Source: Gerris lacustris
Taxonomy: Eukaryota; Arthropoda; Insecta; Hemiptera; Gerridae
DNA length: 64,000 bases
Assembly: GCA_951217055.1 (NCBI GenBank)
Contig: OX578286.1
Location: 16,951,050-17,015,049 of the forward strand
Reading direction: 5' to 3'
This document shows positions 13,556-27,099 of the stretch, one piece after another (position 1 is the stretch's first letter; the number at the start of each line of letters is the position of its first letter). Both the position numbers and the translations under genes were made by a program. The notes below the pieces were generated by a model. That model searched no databases and was not told the origin of the DNA. It worked only from the letters and a program-made list of their open reading frames with translations.

Positions 13556-13885
13556 TACGCTATCAAGTTTATTCTTTTAATTTATTCTAAAAGTAAGATA
13601 GTGAAGATGTGTTATATTAGGCTATTGTTTTCAAACGGTACTAAGTTTATTCTAAAAGTAAGATAGTGAAGATGTGTTATATTAGGCTATAGTTTTTTAA
13701 ACGTTACTAAGTTTATTCTAAAAGTAAGATAGTGAAGATGTGTTATATTAGGCTATAGTTTTTTAAACGTTACTAAGTTTATTCTAAAAGTAAGATAGTG
13801 AAGATGTGTTATATTAGGCTATTGTTTTCAAACGTTACTGAGTTTACTCTAAAAGTAAGATAGTTAAGATGTTATATTAGGCTTA
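13556..13885. repeat. Island of the 65-bp family inside the 82-bp array
   Basis: Five near-identical units (aaaagtaagatagtgaagat, ttaggctat) of the subfamily seen at 10561-10770 interrupt the 82-bp array, which resumes after 13885. A block of one satellite was moved into another by duplication or recombination. No flanking target duplication is visible. Confidence 0.9.
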
Positions 13886-15500
13886 GTCTGTGTTATAATA
13901 GTTATTATGACGGTGTATTTGTCATTGCTATTGAGTTTATTCTTCTATTGTTTAAGGTCTTCAATAAGTACTTTACTAAAATGTTACTACGAAGGTGTAT
14001 TTGTCAAAGCAATTGAGTTTATTCATCTATTATTTACGGTCTTCGATTAGCACCTTACTGAATTTTAATTATGACAGTTTATCTGTCAAAACTATCGAGT
14101 TTATTCTCCTATTATTTAAGGTCTTCGATTTGTACCTTACTAAAATGTTATTACGAAGGTGTCTTTGTCAATACTATTAAGTTTATTCTTCTATTATTTA
14201 AGGTCTTCGATAAGTACCTCACTACAATATTATTATGACGGTGTATTTGTCAATGTTATCGAGTTTATTCTTGTATTATTTAAGGTCTTCGGTTAGTACT
14301 TTACTAAAATATTACGACGGTCTTTATCAATACTATTGAGTTTATTCTTCTATTATATAATGTCTTTGAATATTACCTTACTAAAATATTAATTATGACG
14401 GTGTATTTGACAATGCTATCGAGTTTATTCTTCTATTATTTATGGTCTTCGATAAGGACCTTATTAAAATGTTATAATGACGGTGTATTTGTCAATACTA
14501 TAGAGTTTTTTCTTCTATATTTAAGGTCTTCGATTAGTACCTTACTTAAATGTTATTATAACGGTGTATTTGTCAATGCTATCGAGTTTATTCTTCTATA
14601 TTTAAGGTCTTCGATAAGTACCTCACTAAAATGTTACTATGAAGGTGTATTTGTCAATGCAATCGAGTTTATTATTCTATTAAGGTCTTCGATGAGTACC
14701 TTACTACAATGTTATTATGACGGTGTATTTGTCAATGCAAGCAAGTTTATTATTCTATTAAGGTCTTTGATAAGTACCTCACTAAAATGTTACTATGACG
14801 GTGTATTTGTCAATGGAATCGAGTTTATTATTCTATTAAGGTCTTCGATAAGTACCTCACTACAATGTTATTATGACGGTGTATTTGTCAATGCAATCGA
14901 GTTTATTCTTCTATATTTAAGGTCTTCGATAAGTACCTCACTAAAATGTTACTATGACGGTGTATTTGTCAATGCAATCGAGTTTATTATTCTATTATGG
15001 TCTTCGATAAGTACCTCACTACAATGTTATTATGACGGTGTATTTGTCAATGCAATCGAGTTTATTTTTCTATTAAGGTCTTCGATAAGTACCTCACCAA
15101 AATGTTACTACGACGGTGTATTTGTCAGTACAATCTAGTTTATTCTTCAATTGTTTAAGGTCTGATATTTACCTTACTAAATCTAAATTTAAACAGTGTA
15201 TTTATATACTATCGTTTAGTCTTCTATATTTAAGGTCTTCGATAAGTACCTCACTACAATGTTATTATGACGGTGTATTTGTCAATGCAATCAAGTTTAT
15301 TATTCTATTAAGGTCTTCGATAAGTACCTCACTAAAATGTTACTATGACGGTGTATTTGTCAGTGCAATCTAGTTTATTCTTCAATTGTTTAAGGTCTTT
15401 GATAGGTACCCTACTAAATCTTAATTTAAACAGTGTATTTCTATACTATCGTTTAGTCTTTTATTATTTAAGGTCTTCAATTGGTGTACCTAATTAAATG
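13886..15500. repeat. 82-bp family, 78/81-bp subfamily
   Basis: Continuation of the 82-bp family. From about 14500 the AT-rich linker is shortened, giving units of 78 bp (ttattctattaaggtc type) and about 81 bp (cttctatatttaaggtc type). These lengths are multiples of three, so one frame stays open over nine to ten units. After 15380 the units decay. Confidence 0.9.
14395..15138 (+). other. Open frame of 26-27 residue repeats, probably not a gene
   Basis: A 247-codon open frame lies entirely inside the 78/81-bp satellite units. It reads as nine to ten copies of a 26-27 residue repeat with the core YYDGVFVNAIEF followed by IILLRSSIST. A second frame at 15116-15373 reads the same peptide. Each unit is partly hydrophobic and low in complexity. 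No signal peptide, known domain or promoter is visible, and the ATG is a satellite codon. Seen: the frame is open because unit lengths became multiples of three. Inferred: this is incidental, although retained frame and some conservative substitutions (D/N/E at one position) make a test worthwhile. Confidence 0.15.
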
Positions 15501-16067
15501 TAAATTTAAGTGGTCCTTTTTAATAACTACGTTTATATTCTTTGAATACATCACATTGATATACATACTATACTTGAATATATAAATATACTTATGTGTG
15601 TTGATAAATAGGTTAAGCATTTACTTTGAATATTAATCTTATTGCTACTAATTACATCTGATTGGATACATATCTCTTATATATGACTGGTATATATATA
15701 AAAAATATGAGCATATACGCAATAAATCTTAAATTGTTTCTAATACATGTTCTAGTTTGAGTTTAATACATATCTCAGCTTTTGATAATAATCTGTGATT
15801 TTATAGCAACAATAAGTATAAGCATACGCTATGAATATCAACTTTTATATTACATATAAATATTATATATATATATATGTTTACAAACCTTCTTACTCAT
15901 TAAATTTTGGTTCAAAGAGAAATGGCGAGGAAGGTAATCAATCTATTGTTTATCATGGATAAGCAATAAAACTATGATTATTCGGAAAAGAAACTAAACC
16001 TACACGTGATAAAGCTTATATTTGTTGTACAACATGCTTACCTGATTTTAAATACTCGGAATAATTC
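15501..16067. other. AT-rich spacer, no gene
   Basis: Contains short (TA)n runs (around 15685 and 15860). Around 16000 it has the phrase gataaagct followed by ttgttgtacaac, an early copy of a segment that recurs at 21.2, 22.3, 25.8, 33.85 and 37.1 kb. Confidence 0.5.
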
Positions 16068-16375
16068 GCTATTTTAAGACATAAATGTCTCTTCTGTTTC
16101 GCTATTTCTACACATAAATGTCTCTTCTGTTTCGCTACTTCTAGACATAAATGTCTCTTCTGTTTCGTTATTTCTACACATAAATTTCTCTTCTGTACTG
16201 CTATGTCAACAAATAAATTTCTCTTCGTTTTTCGCTATTAAAAAACAAAAATTTCTCTTCTGTTTCACTGTCTACAAATAAAGTTATCTTCTGTTTCACT
16301 ATTTCTACAAAGAAATTTCTTTTCTGTTTCGCTATGTCAGCAAATAATTTTTCTGCAGTTTCACAAAGTCTACAA
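16068..16375. repeat. 33-bp tandem array
   Basis: Units of about 33 bp built on cgctatttctacacataaat and ctcttctgttt, eight to nine copies. Homogeneous at the left end and increasingly diverged to the right. Confidence 0.88.
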
Positions 16376-16588
16376 GTCTGTGAATAATATGAACATAGTG
16401 TGTGCAGTGATAAGTAATGTTTCTCATCATGTTTTTAATTTTACTATCTCATAAAAATTCTCTAACCAAAATTTATATACATTTCTCTGATGTTTCTTTG
16501 TGCCTAAAAATCAACAAATAGTAAGAGAATACTTGATAAATGACATTTTTTAATCCATACAACAACCTGAATGAACATTCGTCACATA
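16376..16588. other. Decayed satellite leading into the 103-bp array
   Basis: Single diverged unit(s) related to the following array (tcaacaaatagtaagag, ttgataaatgacatttt). No gene. Confidence 0.5.
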
Positions 16589-19500
16589 CATTTCTTTGCT
16601 ACTAGTCTAATTCTACAAGTCAACGCATAGTAAAAGTAACGTGATAAATAACTTGTAATTTGATCCATTCATCCTGAATATAAATACTTCACACACATTT
16701 CTCTGCTACTAGTCTAATTCTACAAGTCAACGCATAGTAAAAATTACGTGATAAATAACTTGTAATTTGATCCATTCAACCTGAATATAAATACTTCACA
16801 CACATTTCTCTGCTACTAGTCTAATTCTACAAGTCAACGCATAGTAAAAGTAACGTGATAACTTGTAATTTGATCCATTCAACCTGAATATAAATACATC
16901 ACATACATTTCTCTGCTACTAGTCTAATTCTACAAGTCAACGCATAGTAAAAGTAACGTGATAACTTGTAATTTGATCCATTCAACCTGAATATAAATAC
17001 ATCACATACATTTCTCTGCTACTAGTCTAATTCTACAAGTCAACGCATGGTAAAAGTAACGTGATAACTTGTAATTTGATCCATTCAACCTGAATATAAA
17101 TATTTCACATTCATTTCTCTGCTACTAGTCTAATTCTACAAGTCAACGCATAGTAAAAGTAACGTGATAACTTGTAATTTGATCCATTCATCCTGAATAT
17201 AAATACTTCACACACATTTCTCTGCTACTAGTCTAATTCTACAAGTCAACGCATAGTAAAAATTACGTGATAAATAACTTGTAATTTGATCCATTCAACC
17301 TGAATATAAATACTTCACACACATTTCTCTACTACTAGTCTAATTCTGCAGGTCAACGCATAGTAAAAGTAACGTGATAACTTGTAATTTGATCCATTCA
17401 ACCTGAATATAAATACTTCACATACATTTCTTTGCTACTAGTCTAATTCTACATTTCAACGCATAGTAAAAGTAACGTGATAACTTGTAATTTGATCCAT
17501 TCAACCTGAATATAAATACTTCACATACATTTCTTTGCTACTAGTCTAATTCTACATTTCAACGCATAGTAAAAGGAACGTGATAACTTGTAATTGGATC
17601 CATTCAACCTGAATATAAATACATCACATACATTTCTCTGCTACTAGTCTAATTCTACATTTCAACGCATAGTAAAAGTAACGTGATAACTTGTAATTTG
17701 ATCCATTCAACCTGAATATAAATACATCACATACATTTCTCTGCTACTAGTCTAATTCTACATTTCAACGCATAGTAAAAGGAACGTGATAACTTGTAAT
17801 TTGATCCATTCAACCTGAATATAAATACTTCACATACATTTCTCTGCTACTAGTCTAATTCTACAAGTCAACGCATAGTAAAAGTAACGTGATAACTTGT
17901 AATTTGATCCATTCAACCTGAATATAAATACTTCACATACATTTCTCTGCTACTAGTCTAATTCTACAAGTCAACGCATAGTAAAAGTAACGTGATAACT
18001 TGTAATTTGATCATTCAACCTGAATATAAATAGATCACATACATTTCTCTGCTACTAGTCTAATTCTACAAGTCAACGCATAGTAAAAGTAACGTGAAAA
18101 ATAACTTGTAATTGGATCCATTCAACCTGAATATAAATACATCACATACATTTCTCTGCTACTAGTCTAATTTTACATTTCAACGCATAGTAAAAGGAAC
18201 GTGATAACTTGTAATTGGATCCATTCAACCTGAATATAAATACATCACATACATTTCTCTGCTACTAGTCTAATTCTACATTTCAACGCATAGTAAAAGG
18301 AACGTGATAACTTGTAATTGGATCCATTCAACCTGAATATAAATACATCACATACATTTCTCTGCTACTAGTCTAATTCTACATTTCAACGCATAGTAAA
18401 AGGAACGTGATAACTTGTAATTTGATCCATTCAACCTGAATATAAATACTTCACATACATTTCTTTGCTACTAGTCTAATTCTACATTTCAACGCATAGT
18501 AAAAGTAACGTGACAACTTGTAATTTGATCCATTCAACCTGAATATAAATACTTCACATACATTTCTTTGCTACTAGTCTAATTCTACATTTTAACGCAT
18601 AGTAAAAGGAACGTGATAACTTGTAATTGGATCCATTCAACCTGAATATAAATACATCACATACATTTCTCTGCTACTAGTCTAATTCTACATTTCAACG
18701 CATAGTAAAAGGAACGTGATAACTTGTAATTTGATCCATTCAACCTGAATATAAATACTTCACATACATTTCTTTGCTACTAGTCTAATTCTACATTTCA
18801 ACGCATAGTAAAAGTAACGTGATAACTTGTAATTTGATCCATTCAACCTGAATATAAATACTTCACATACATTTCTTTGCTACTAGTCTAATTCTACATT
18901 TCAACGCATAGTAAAAGTAACGTGATAACTTGTAATTTGATCCATTCAACCTGAATATAAATACTTCACATACATTTCTTTGCTACTAGTCTAATTCTAC
19001 ATTTCAACGCATAGTAAAAGGAACGTGATAACTTGTAATTTGATCCATTCAACCTGAATATAAATACTTCACATACATTTCTTTGCTACTAGTCTAATTC
19101 TACATTTCAACGCATAGTAAAAGTAACGTGATAACTTGTAATTTGATCCATTCAACCTGAATATAAATACTTCACATACATTTCTTTGCTACTAGTCTAA
19201 TTCTACATTTCAACGCATAGTAAAAGTAACGTGATAACTTGTAATTGGATCCATTCAACCTGAATATAAATACTTCACATACATTTCTTTGCTACTAGTC
19301 TAATTCTACAAGTCAACGCATAGTAAAAGTAATGTGATAACTTGTAATTTGATCCATTCAACCTGAATATAAATACTTCACATACATTTCTCTGCTACTA
19401 GTCTAATTCTACATTTCAACGCATAGTAAAAGGAACGTGATAACTTGTAATTTGATCCATTCAACCTGAATATAAATACTTCACATACATTTCTCTGCTA

Positions 19501-20115
19501 CTAGTCTAATTCTACAAGTCAACGCATAGTAAAAGTAACGTGATAACTTGTAATTTGATCATTCAACCTGAATATAAATAGATCACATACATTTCTCTGC
19601 TACTAGTCTAATTCTACAAGTCAACGCATAGTAAAAGTAACGTGAAAAATAACTTGTAATTGGATCCATTCAACCTGAATATAAATACATCACATACATT
19701 TCTCTGCTACTAGTCTAATTCTACATTTCAACGCATAGTAAAAGGAACGTGATAACTTGTAATTTGATCCATTCAACCTGAATATAAATACATCACATAC
19801 ATTTCTCTGCTACTAGTCTAATTCTACATTTCAACGCATAGTAAAAGGAACGTGATAACTTGTAATTGGATCCATTCAACCTGAATATAAATACATCACA
19901 TACATTTCTCTGCTACTAGTCTAATTCTACAAGTCAACGCATAGTAAAAGTAACGTGATAACTTGTAATTTGATCCATTCAACCTGAATATAAATACTTC
20001 ACATACATTTCTCTGCTACTAGTCTAATTCTACAAGTCAACGCATAGTAAAAGTAATGTGATAACTTGTAATTTGATCCATTCAACCTGAATATAAATAC
20101 TTCACATACATTTCT
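16589..20115. repeat. 103-bp satellite, about 34 near-identical copies
   Basis: The most homogeneous array of the window. The 103-bp unit contains ctgctactagtctaattcta, aacgcatagtaaaag and ttcaacctgaatataaata. Units of ~107 bp carry an extra aaat after gtgat. Linked variants exist: ctacaagtc versus ctacatttc, agtaacgtg versus aggaacgtg, tttgatcc versus ttggatcc (the latter makes a GGATCC site), acttcac versus acatcac. Every unit has an ACTAGT site. A rare variant (gatcattc with tagatcac) occurs at 18009 and 19557, 1548 bp apart, which is 15 units. Confidence 0.97.
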
Positions 20116-23100
20116 TTGCTGCTAATTTTATTCTACAATCTACATGTCAACAAATAGTAAAATTAACGGATAAATGACGTGTAATTTGATGCGTAAAACC
20201 TGAATATAAATACTCTCATTCATGCCTCTGCTGCTAGACAATTTCTCTAAGTTAAGGAATAGTAAGAATAACGTGATACATATTTTGTGATGTGATCTAT
20301 TCGACATCCTGAATGTAAATACTTCACATGCCATTCTCTGCTGCAAGTCTATTTCTTCAATAAATGTCGGCTCATTGTTCACTTAGACTACCTAATGTAA
20401 ATTCTACTATTATTTCATATGATTCCATCCATGCGACAACCTGAATAGAAATACTTTACATATATTTCTTTGCTTGTAAATTTCTACAAATAAAAGAATA
20501 GTAAGAATAATGTGATAAAAGACCTGACCATATAAACTTTACCTTTATGTCTCTCCAGCTTGTCAAATTCTTCAATTCAATTAATAGTAAGAATAACGTA
20601 ATACATAACATATGTAAATACTTTAAATACATTTTCTGCTGCTAGTCTATTTCTACAATTCAACGAAGAGTTAGAATAACATAATAAAGAACTTTAATTC
20701 ATTAAAGTCAATGAAGTAACTAGACGTGATTACTGAAATCTAATTTGATCAAAATGACAACTTGGATATAAATAATTTACATACATTTCACGGCTGCTAG
20801 TAAATGTCTACGAGTAAACGAATAGTAACAATAAATGAGAAATTACATACAATTTAAACCATACAAATATCTGAATATGAATACTTTACAGACATTTCTC
20901 TGATGCTGGTCTATTTCAACAAATCAGCAAATAGTTAAAGTAACGTGATAAATTATGTGTAATTTGATTTGTAAAACCTATATAAATGCTCTAATTTCAT
21001 TTCTCTCCAGCTAGTCAAACTATACATTTCAACAAATAGTAAGATTAACGCGATAAATTACATGTAATTTGCTCCATACAAACCTGAATATAAATACTTT
21101 ACATTCATTTTTGCTCCTAGTCTATTTCTAAAAGTCTACAAATAGTAAGAATATACATTTTGCTTTTATTTCACTTACCACTAAATTATATTTATTCTCT
21201 TTGAATATATTATTCTTATATTAATACGTCATCGAAAACTAAGAATATACTCGTATTTGTTGTACAAGAAAACTTCAATTTGAATAGTCAGAATTCTCTG
21301 CCGTTTCTTTTCATCTAAAAGTCAGCGAATAGCAAATACATATGTAAAGAATATAATTAAATAGGTACTTCTAAATATCCGCAAATATGAATACTTTCTA
21401 AATGAATCTCTGTGTTGAGTCCAATCTTGTTATACAAGAAATTTAAATTTATATCAATGCAATACTCTAAATATATCTTCTCTTCTTGTTTTTCTGCTTG
21501 TTGTTAGAACCGTTTACAAGTCAGCAAATAGTAAGAATATACGTGTATCATGTCGGCTGATTGATTTCTGAGGAGAACCTATAATTAATTGCATTATGGC
21601 ATATATTTCACACACATTTCTCTACTGCTAGTCAATATCTACAAATCAACAAATAGAGAATAATGTGATAAATATCTTGTAATTTGATCCCTATACAACG
21701 TGAATATAAATACTCAACTTGCATTTCTCTGGTGCTAGTCCTATCCTACAATTCAACTAATAGTAAGAAAAACGTGATAAATGACAATCAATTTGAATTT
21801 GATCCATATGGCAACCTGAATATAAATTTTCAACTAGCTTTTCTCTGCTGCTATTCTAACACTATTCACTGCTATTCTTCAATTCAACGAATATTTAAAA
21901 TAATGTGATAAATAAATTGTAATTTGATCTTTACGACAACTCATACTTGCATTTCTCTGCTGCTAGTCTTATCCGTCAATTCAGCAAATAATTACAATAA
22001 TGTGATAAATGACATACAATATGATCCTACGACAACCTGAATATAAATTCTCAAATTGCATTTCTCTGCTGCTAGTCTTTTTCTACAATTCAACGAATAT
22101 TAAGAAAAACGTGATAAATGACGTGTAATTTGATCTGTAAAATCTTAACATAAATACTCATTATCCATGTCCATGCAGCAAGAAATTTTCTTTAAGCCAA
22201 GGAATAGTAAAAATAACGCGTTGATTTATTTTACTTATGTCTGCATTACATTAATTCTCTCTGAATATATTTTTCAAATGATTATATATATGTTTATATG
22301 ACATCGAAAACTAAAAATATACTCATGAAGGCTAATCTCATTTTTGTTGTACAAGATATCTTCATTTTGAATAATCAGAATATATTTCTCCCCCTCTTTT
22401 ATTACGCATAAAAATAAGAGTCAGAAAATAGTAAAAGTTTCGTCGTAAATGACAAGTAATTTGACATGTAAACCTATAGAATTGAACATGTAAACCATGT
22501 CAAATGAGAATTTGACATGTAAACCTATAGAAATAGTAAAAATAACGTGATAAATCTTTTGTAATGTGAACTTTACGACAACCTGAATATTAATTCTCTA
22601 TTTGCATAATAATGATGTGGTAACGACATGTAATTTGATTCGTTCAACCTGAATATAAATACTCTACTTGAATTTCTCTGCTCCTAGTCAATTTCTACAA
22701 ACCAACATATAGTGAATAACGAACGTGATCAATATCTTGTAATTGCTCCATACAACTAAAATATAAATATTCTTCATGCACATCTCTCCTGCTAGTCAAA
22801 CACTAGAATTCCACAAATAGTAAGAAAAACGTTATAAATGACGTAATATATGAACCATACAACGACCTGACTATAAATTTTCAACTTGCTTTTCTCTGCT
22901 GCTAGTCTAATTCTTCAATTCAACAAATAAATAGAACAATGTGATAAATGGCATACAATGGTCTTATATAAATATCCTACTTGTATTTATCTGCTGCTAG
23001 TCCAATCCTTCAATTCAACGAGTAGTAAGAAAAACGTGATAAATAACATACAAAATAAACCATACAACGACCTAAAATAAATTTTCAACTTGCTTTTCTC

Positions 23101-26100
23101 TGCTGCTAGTCTAATTCTTCAATTCAACAAATAGTAAGAAACACGTGATATATGACATACAGTATGAACCATGCAACGACCTGATTATAAATATTGAACT
23201 TGCTTTTCTCTCCTGCTAGTCTAATTCTTCAATTCAACGAATATTTAAAATAACGTGATAAATAAATTGTAATTTGATCCATACAACAACCTGAATATGC
23301 ATTTCTCTCCAGCTTTTCAAACTCTACAATTCAACAAATAGTAAGAATATCATGATAAATAACTTGTAATTGATCTCAACTACTTGAATAAAAATATTCT
23401 ACTTGCATTTCTCTCTAGCCAGGTATAATCTACAATTCAATGATTAGTAAGAATATCGTGATAAATAACTTGTAATTGATCTGTACTACCTGAATAAAAG
23501 TGTTCTACTTGCATTTCTCTCCAGCCAGTTATAATCTACAATTTAATAAATAGTAAGAAGAACGTGATAAATAACTTGTTGATCGGTGCTACCTGAATAA
23601 AAGTATTCTACTTGCATTTCTCTCCACAATCTTCAATTTAATGAATAGTAAGAATAGTGTGATATATAACTTGTAATTTGATTCGTTCCACTTGAAAATA
23701 AATACTCTTCTTGCACTTATCTTCAGCTAGTTTTATCCTATAAGTCAAGTCATCAAATAATAAGAATAAAGTGATAAATAACTTGTAATTTGATTCGTTC
23801 AACTTAAATGTAAATACTCTATTGGCATTTCTCTCCATGAAGTCAGACTCTAATAAATAACTTGTAATTTTATTTGTTCAACCTGAATTTTAATATTCTA
23901 CTTGTATTTCTCTGCTGCTAGTCCTATCGTTCAAATCAACGAATAGTAAGAAAATCATGATAATTGACATACAATATGAACCATACAACAACCTGAATAT
24001 AAATATTCTACTTGTATTTCTCTGCTGCTAGTCCTATCGTTCAAATCGACGAATAGTAAGAAAAACATGATAATTGACATACAATATGAACCATACAACC
24101 ACCTGAATATAAATATTCTACTTGTATTTCTCTGCTGCTAGTCCTTTCGTTCAAATCAACGAATACTAAGAAAACGTGATAATTGATATACAATATGAAC
24201 CATGCAACGACCTGAATATAAATATTCTACTTGTATTTCTCTGCTGCTAGTCCTATCGTTCAAATCAACGAATAGTAAGAAAACGTGATAATTGACATAC
24301 AATATGAACCATACAACAACCTGAATATAAATATTCTACTTGTATTTCTCTGCTGCTAGTCCTTTCGTTCAAATCAACGAATAGTAAGAAAACGTGATAA
24401 TTGACATACAATATGAACCATACAACAACCTGAATATAAATATTCTACTTGTACTTCTCTTCTGCTAGTCTAATTCTTCAATTCAACGAATATTTAAAAT
24501 AACGTGATAATTAAATTGTAATTTGATCCATACAACAACCTACTTGAATGAAAATATTCTACTCGCATTTCTCTCCATCTTTTCAAGCTCTACAATTCAA
24601 CGAATAGTAAGAATATCGTTATAAATTACTTGTAATTAATCTGTACAACCTGAGTAAAAGTATTCTACTTGCATTTTTCTCCAGCTTTTCAATCTCTACA
24701 ATTCAACGAATAGTAAGAATATCGTGATAAATAACTTGTAATTGATCTGTACTACTTAAATAAAAATATTCTACTCGCATTTCTCTCCATCTTTTCAAGC
24801 TCTACAATTCAAGGAATAGTAAGAATATCGTGATAAATAACTTGTAATTAATCTGTACTACCTGAATAAAAGTATTCTACTTGTATTTCTCTCCAGCCAG
24901 TTATAATCTACTATTTAATAAATAGTATGAAGAACGTGATATATAACTTGAAATTGATCTGTACTACCTGAATAAAAGTATTCTACTTGCATTTCTCTCC
25001 AGCCAGTTATAATCTACAATTTAATAAATAGTATGAAGAACGTGATAAATAACTTGTAATTGATCTGTACTACCTGAATATTAATATTCTACTTGTATTT
25101 ATCTGCTGCTAGTCCTATCGTTCAATTCAACAAATAGTAAGAAAAACGTGATATATGACACAGTATGAACCATGCAACGACCTGAATATAAATATTCTAT
25201 TTGCTTTTCTCTCCTTCTAGTCTCAATTCAACGAATATTTTAAATAACGTGATAAATAAATTGTAATTTGATCCATACAACAACCTGAATATATAAATAA
25301 TATACTTGTATTTCTCTGCTGCTAGTCTAATTCTTCGATTCAACGAATAGTAAGAAAAACGTGATAATTGACATACAATATGAATCATACAACAACCTGA
25401 ATATAAATACTTAACATACTTTCTCTGCTGCTAGTCTTATTTCTTCAAGTCAACAAATGGTAAGAATAACGTGATAAATTAATTGCACATTGATCCTGCA
25501 AGTCAACGAATAGTAAGAAAGACGTAAATAACTACTAATTTGACAACCTGAATACATGTATATCTCTTGCATTTCTCTCCAGCAAGTCAGACTAATTCAA
25601 CGAATAGTAAGAATAACGTGATAATTAACTTGTAATTGATCTGACCAACCTGAAAACAAGTAATCACTTGCATATCTCTCCAGGAAGACAGACTCTACAA
25701 TTCAACAAATATTTAGAATAATGTGAAAAATTACATGGAATTTGGTCAATACAAATATCTGAATATAACTAATTTACATAAATCCTCATCTTATAGTATG
25801 AATGAAGTTTATACTGCATCGAAAACTAAGAATATACTCTTTGAAGCTAATCTTATTTGTTGTACAAGATATCTTCAATTTGAATATCCAGAATGTATTT
25901 CTCTGCGGGTTCTTTTCGTCTAATAGTCAGTGAATAGTAAGAATATATGCCAAGAATGTAATTTAATACTTGTAATTGCCCAAATCTGAATACTCTATTT
26001 GAATTTCTGCGTTGAGTCAAATCTTGTTATACAAGAAATTTAAATCAATGAAATTCTCTTAATATACCTTCTCGTCTTGTTTTCTCCTTGTTAGAACTGT

Positions 26101-27099
26101 TATCAAGTCAGCAAATAGAAGAATATGCGTGTTTCATTTTGGGTGATTGTTTACTGAGGAGTACCTATTATTAATTGTATTATGAATGACATATAATTAG
26201 ATCAAATACGAAAACCCAAATATAAAATAGTTTACACACATTTCTCTGCTGCTAGTCAATTTCTACAAATCAACATAGTAAATACGTAATAAATAACTTC
26301 TAATTTGATTCGTACAACCTGAATATGAATATTCTACTTGGAATATATTTATCTGCTGTTTCTTTAAGTCTTAAAGTCAGCAAATATCAAGTATATATGC
26401 AAAGAATATAATTTTATACTTACAATTACACGAATATAAATACTTTCTACCATTCTCTAAGTTTAAACAAATCATGCGATAGAAGAATTTTAAATGAATG
26501 TAATACTCTGAATATATCTTCTTTCTTGTTAGTCTATTTTTTGTTAGAACTGTTTACAAGTCAGTGAATGGTAAGAATATACTTGTTTGTTTTCGGCTTA
26601 TTGTCCATTAAGGACTACCTAATATGAATTTTATTATGACATATAATTCGATCCATATGACAAGCTGAATATTTGGCATACAATTTACTGCTGCTAGTAA
26701 ATTTCTTCAAGTAAACGAATTGTTAAATGATAAATGACATGTAATTTGAACCATACCCCAACCTGATATAAATACTTTGCACATATTTCTCTGCTGCTAT
26801 TCAATTATTTCAAGTCAAAAAAATTGTAAGAAAAACATGATAAAGACATGAATATAAATACTTCACATATATTTCTTTCCACTTATTCAAATTCTACAAG
26901 TCAACGAAGTTAGAAGGCGTGATAGCTGACATGTAATTTGACATGTTGTGTCAAGTTGATTGACATCAACTTGAATATAAATAATTTACCTAGATGTCAC
27001 TGCTGCTAGTAAATTTCTACAAGTAAACGAATACTATGAATAACGTGATAAATGACATACAATTTAATCCATACGACGAATTCATCTATGTTTAACTAC
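20116..27099. repeat. Decayed ~100-110 bp relatives of the 103-bp satellite
   Basis: The same phrase order persists (tttctctgctgctagtc, tcaacgaatagtaag, aacgtgataaat, cctgaatataaat), but copies are strongly diverged. Homogeneous islands exist, notably five 109-110 bp units at about 23881-24450 (tctgctgctagtcctatcgt at 23911 and 24021). Interspersed longer segments contain catcgaaaactaagaatata and ttgttgtacaaga (21228, 22303, 25816). Short open frames on both strands are repeat readings. Confidence 0.85.

Noticed and set aside
13334..14180. Two ~60-codon plus-strand frames at 13334-13525 and 13995-14180
   Set aside because: They read units of the 82-bp satellite, which is not in a stable frame there.
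16068..20115. CRISPR-like regular repeats
   Set aside because: The whole unit is conserved with no variable spacers; this is a eukaryotic satellite.
20140..25923. Several 63-80 codon frames on both strands
   Set aside because: All lie in decayed ~100-bp satellite copies and share repeated peptide phrases.
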